NCBI RefSeq assembly: GCF_000519085.1
Contig: NZ_KI912577.1
Location: 1,056,501 to 1,120,500 of the forward strand
Source: Methylobacterium sp. 10
Lineage (GTDB): Bacteria; Pseudomonadota; Alphaproteobacteria; Rhizobiales; Beijerinckiaceae
DNA: 64,000 nucleotides
Direction: 5' to 3'
In this document: positions 61,565 through 64,000 of the stretch, one piece after another
Layout of the letters: each line of letters begins with the position of its first letter
Position numbering within the stretch: position 1 is the first letter of the stretch
Translations under genes and position numbers: made by a program
The notes under the pieces: generated by a model
Database searches by the model: none
Seen by the model: only the letters and a program-made list of their open reading frames with translations
What the model was told of the DNA's origin: nothing

Positions 61565-62595
61565 ATGCACAGTGGAACGCTGAGAAACCTGGCGTATGAC
61601 ATCCCGAGTGCGGTCAAGCATTATGGACGTGCCGGGCATTGGCGCTGGGATTTTGCCCACGACACCCATTCCTGGTCGTCCGGACTCCATTCAATCCTAG
61701 GGATTTCCAACGGCCTCGTCGGGCCCGATTATGCGCTTCTGTTCGGACTCATCCATCCGGATGATTGCCCGCCGACCGTGAAACCCGGCCTCGTGAGGCG
61801 ATCGGAAACGGTACCGCCCTCGATCTTTCGCATCGTGCGGCCGGATTCCACGATCTGTCCCGTCATGAGCCGCGTGGAGGTGACGACCGCGCCCGATGGA
61901 CGGCACTTGAGAGCGCATGTCCTCCTCGCCGACATCAGCGACCCAGCCATGCTGGCCCGCGCCGAGGCGGAGCAGCAGCAGCGGACCGGGCGATCGACGA
62001 CAGCGCCGGTGCATTCACGTCGACCACGGATGTCTACCCGTTCAGGAAATTTTCGGCCGAATGGCTCAACCTCGTCGGCCTTCCCGAAGGAGAACTCCTG
62101 CAGGAGCCGACCCTACCGGTCCTCAAGGGCGAGCGCCGCCATTGGCGCGATTAAGGGCGAGAGCAGTATCTTACCAAGCGCCTCGTCCACACGATGCCGA
62201 ACCTCAGACTGGCGAATGGGGAAACGGTGACTTACCGCATGGTGATGATTCCCGTGCTCGACGCTGCGGGGCAGGTCGAAAGCTGGACCAACTTCGTCGG
62301 TCCGATCCATCTGAAGATCAGACCCACCGGCCGCCTTCTGCTCGGCCTCGAACAGTGCCTCGAAGCCGGACATGTTCGCGCGGCGCGCGCGCTGCTCGAC
62401 TGGTCGATGATGGATCTGAGCGGAGCCTCGGGCGTGTCGCTCTCGACGATCCGCCGGCTCGAGGGCTGCATCACCTCCGTCTCGGTGGCCAACCGCAATC
62501 AGGTGATCGGCGCCCTGCGCAGCGCGGGTATCGTGTTCTCGCTCACCGATGAGACGACGATCGCGGTCAGCAGGGGGAAACGGATTGCGTTCTGA
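61565..62595 (+). pseudogene. Broken PAS-domain/helix-turn-helix regulator
   Basis: Three pieces in two frames read as one protein. From ATG 61565: a PAS-like domain (GHWRWDFAHDTHSWSSGLHS to VLLADISDPAMLARAEAEQQQ). Near 61970-61995 the coding signal moves to another frame and continues with SAGAFTSTTDVYPFRKFSAEW and LVGLPEGELL, ending at an in-frame TAA at 62152-62154. The same frame resumes (LTKRLVHTMPNLRLANGE) through a second PAS-like part to an HTH, RALLDWSMMDLSGASGVSLS. A CAGCAGCAG run marks the frameshift. The 62194-62595 piece alone could still make a 133-residue HTH protein. Confidence 0.7.
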
Positions 62596-62616
62596 GTCGA
62601 TATCGAAGCGCCCGGG

Positions 62617-63612
62617 TCAGGCGGGCGCGGTACCGGATTCGGTCGGGTCGTCCATGAGTGGGTGGAGATCGCGGACCATGCTCTTCAGGCGCTCGTCGAG
62701 GACATGCGTGTAGATCTGGGTCGTCGAGATGTCGGCATGTCCCAGAAGCTCCTGCACGATCCTGAGATCGGCCCCGTTCTGCAGGAGATGACTGGCGAAG
62801 GCGTGGCGCAACACGTGCGGGCTCACGCGGTCCTCACGGATCCCCGCCGCCGCCGCCGCAATCTTGAGGTCGCGCGCGAAAGCCTGCCGGGTCAGGTGCC
62901 CGCTCTCGCTGTCGGACGGGAACAGGAAGGGGCCGTCGCCGGTGAGATGGGGCAGGTGCTCGCGCATGGCGGCGCGCGCGAGATCGGTGAGCGGCACCAG
63001 CCGCTCGCGCCCGCCCTTGCCCTTCACCACGAGGTAGCGCTGCTTCGTGGTGGCGGCCGAGCGCGGCAGGGCGACGAGTTCCGATACGCGCAGGCCGGTG
63101 GCGTAGAGGGTTTCGAGCAGGCACAGCATCCGGACCGCGCGCCGCCGCTCGCCCGTCGCATCCTCGGACTGCGGCGCCACGGCCCGCTCGCGGGCGGTGC
63201 GCAGAAGGTCGTCCACCTCGGCCACCGACAGCACCTTGGGCAGGGTGCGTCCCCTGCGCGGGCCACCCACCGGCGCGCTCGGATCGGTCTCGGCGAGGCC
63301 TTCGGCGTACAGGAACTTGTGGAAGCCGCGAATGCAGGACAGCCGGCGCGCGGCGGAGGAGGCCTTCAGCCCCTGGGTTTCGAGATCCGCCAGATAGGCG
63401 CGGACCTCGCCCGCATCGGTATCGAGCGGATCGCGTCCCGAGGCGGACAGGGCCGCGAGGTAGTGGTCGAGGTCGCGGCGATAGGCGGCGAGCGTGTTGG
63501 CGGCGGCGCCACGCTCCGCCGCGAGCATCTCGAGATAGGCGACGATGAGGTCCGGACCTTCGGCGCCTTCCACCTTATCGGCCCATTCATCGGCCTTTTC
63601 CGACCCCGTCAC
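62617..63612 (-). CDS. xerD: Tyrosine recombinase XerD
   Basis: 331 residues from GTG 63612. SAM-like N-terminal domain (FLEMLAAERGAAANTLAAYRRDL style), then the catalytic domain with R175 (ATGLRVSEL), K197 (VVKGKGGRERLVP), H266-x2-R269 (HVLRHAFASHLL), H292 (LLGHADISTTQIY) and Y301 as nucleophile. XerD, with XerC, resolves chromosome dimers at dif. No integrase-type extra domain or att-like repeats nearby, so it is the housekeeping enzyme. The GTG overlaps the stop of the upstream 50-residue gene. Confidence 0.92.
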   Translation of the reverse strand: MTGSEKADEWADKVEGAEGPDLIVAYLEMLAAERGAAANTLAAYRRDLDHYLAALSASGRDPLDTDAGEVRAYLADLETQGLKASSAARRLSCIRGFHKFLYAEGLAETDPSAPVGGPRRGRTLPKVLSVAEVDDLLRTARERAVAPQSEDATGERRRAVRMLCLLETLYATGLRVSELVALPRSAATTKQRYLVVKGKGGRERLVPLTDLARAAMREHLPHLTGDGPFLFPSDSESGHLTRQAFARDLKIAAAAAGIREDRVSPHVLRHAFASHLLQNGADLRIVQELLGHADISTTQIYTHVLDERLKSMVRDLHPLMDDPTESGTAPA

Positions 63613-63761
63613 CGGCCCGGCGGCTGCAGCTTCGCGGCGGGAATGCTGACGCTCATTTCCCGGGGCTTGGGCTGAACGAAGGTGGCGAGCGCGAACATGC
63701 CCGCGAAGACCAGTCCACCGAGGATGACAAGCGTAGCGAGGAAACGAAACAGGGTCGGCAC
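63609..63761 (-). CDS. Small single-span membrane protein coupled to xerD
   Basis: 50 residues from GTG 63761. One hydrophobic span of about 22 residues (LATLVILGGLVFAGMFALATFV) then FVQPKPREMSVSIPAAKLQP. The stop TGA overlaps the xerD GTG (GTGA), so translation is probably coupled. GAGGTT lies upstream of the start. Small proteins of this form precede xerD in related genomes as far as I recall. The longer frame back to 63938 shows no conserved features. Confidence 0.68.
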   Translation of the reverse strand: MPTLFRFLATLVILGGLVFAGMFALATFVQPKPREMSVSIPAAKLQPPGR

Positions 63762-64000
63762 TCTGACGAACCTCGGTCGGAGGGAACTCTGCGGACATGG
63801 ATGACGTCGGCCGGCGAGCAGATCATTGAACAGCCAAGCCAAGGGGTTGCACCATGCCGGGCGCGCGATGGCAAGGACTTCGGAGCCACAGGGTGCGCCG
63901 CAAGAGGTTCGGGACCGCCGAGCGGCGATCGGCCTCACCGGTCCGGGACCGCTTCGCGGGCCGGGGAAGCCTGCCCGAAAGAAACGCGTCCTGGGAAGAA
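63762..64000. other. End of window, no recognisable gene
   Basis: This stretch lies upstream of the minus-strand xerD pair and should hold its promoter. No conserved peptide, tRNA or strong hairpin is seen. In related genomes aroK is often divergent here and would start beyond the window. Confidence 0.35.

Noticed and set aside
62617..63612. Integrase of a mobile element
   Set aside because: The enzyme matches housekeeping XerD in length and motifs. No tRNA target, att-like direct repeats or phage genes are near.
1..64000. CRISPR arrays, rRNA and tRNA genes, insertion sequences
   Set aside because: No regularly spaced short repeats, T-arm-like sequences, rRNA landmarks, transposase motifs or terminal inverted repeats with target duplications were found on reading both strands.

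Overview
The window is high-GC chromosomal DNA of an alphaproteobacterium. Gene order and protein families point to the Hyphomicrobiales, most likely Methylobacterium or a close relative. The supporting signs are a DUF2125 protein beside chorismate mutase-hisC-tyrA, a divergent metX-metW pair, ileS-lspA followed by an M16 peptidase pair, an ohrR/ohr pair, a CenR-like regulator, and the general GC-rich codon choice. The species call is inference. I see no phage, transposase, CRISPR array, rRNA or tRNA. This is core-like chromosome with a few odd patches.

Layout. 1-7 kb: end of ung, a secreted protein, rlmN, a membrane protein, ggt, a PlsC-like acyltransferase, an unknown protein behind a structured leader, and a DUF2125 protein. 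7-12.5 kb: a palindromic repeat, then tyrA, hisC and a chorismate mutase on the minus strand facing away from metX-metW. 12.6-19.7 kb: a membrane class III cyclase, two small envelope proteins, a BioC-like methyltransferase, an extensin-like lipoprotein, RNase T2, rlmJ, a spermidine-synthase-like protein and a glycine-zipper protein. 19.7-24.7 kb: glcD, cytochrome c, ohrR/ohr with twin operator boxes, and an SPFH-NfeD pair. 24.7-37 kb: a degenerate nuclease-like operon, a DAG-kinase-like enzyme, TerC, an acid phosphatase, an alpha/beta-hydrolase-fold protein, dapD, a YARHG protein, a cNMP-binding protein, a CenR-like regulator next to an L,D-transpeptidase, and an MFS/MarR divergent pair. 37-45 kb: two M16 peptidases, a DUF3035/BamF-like protein, lspA and ileS. 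45-51.5 kb: small membrane proteins, a MarR regulator, a single-domain response regulator, bioA, a polytopic membrane protein and bioF. 51.5-58.1 kb: an LplT-PlsC-acyl-ACP-synthetase fusion under a divergent TetR regulator, a PPOX protein, a DUF3108 protein and an AT-rich islet. 58.1-64 kb: a two-domain gamma-carbonic-anhydrase-like protein, moaE, an AI-2E-type transporter, a broken PAS/HTH regulator, and xerD with a coupled 50-residue membrane protein.

How the genes work together. Amino-acid synthesis is represented by tyrosine/phenylalanine, histidine, methionine and lysine genes. There is a strong cell-envelope theme: lysophospholipid re-acylation, lspA, a BamF-like protein, an L,D-transpeptidase with a CenR-like regulator, an extensin-like lipoprotein, and several small secreted or membrane proteins. 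Organic peroxide defence is self-contained in ohrR/ohr.

The most unusual item is the tandem gamma-carbonic-anhydrase-like protein at 58167-59186. Its two halves have each lost different metal-binding histidines, in a complementary pattern.
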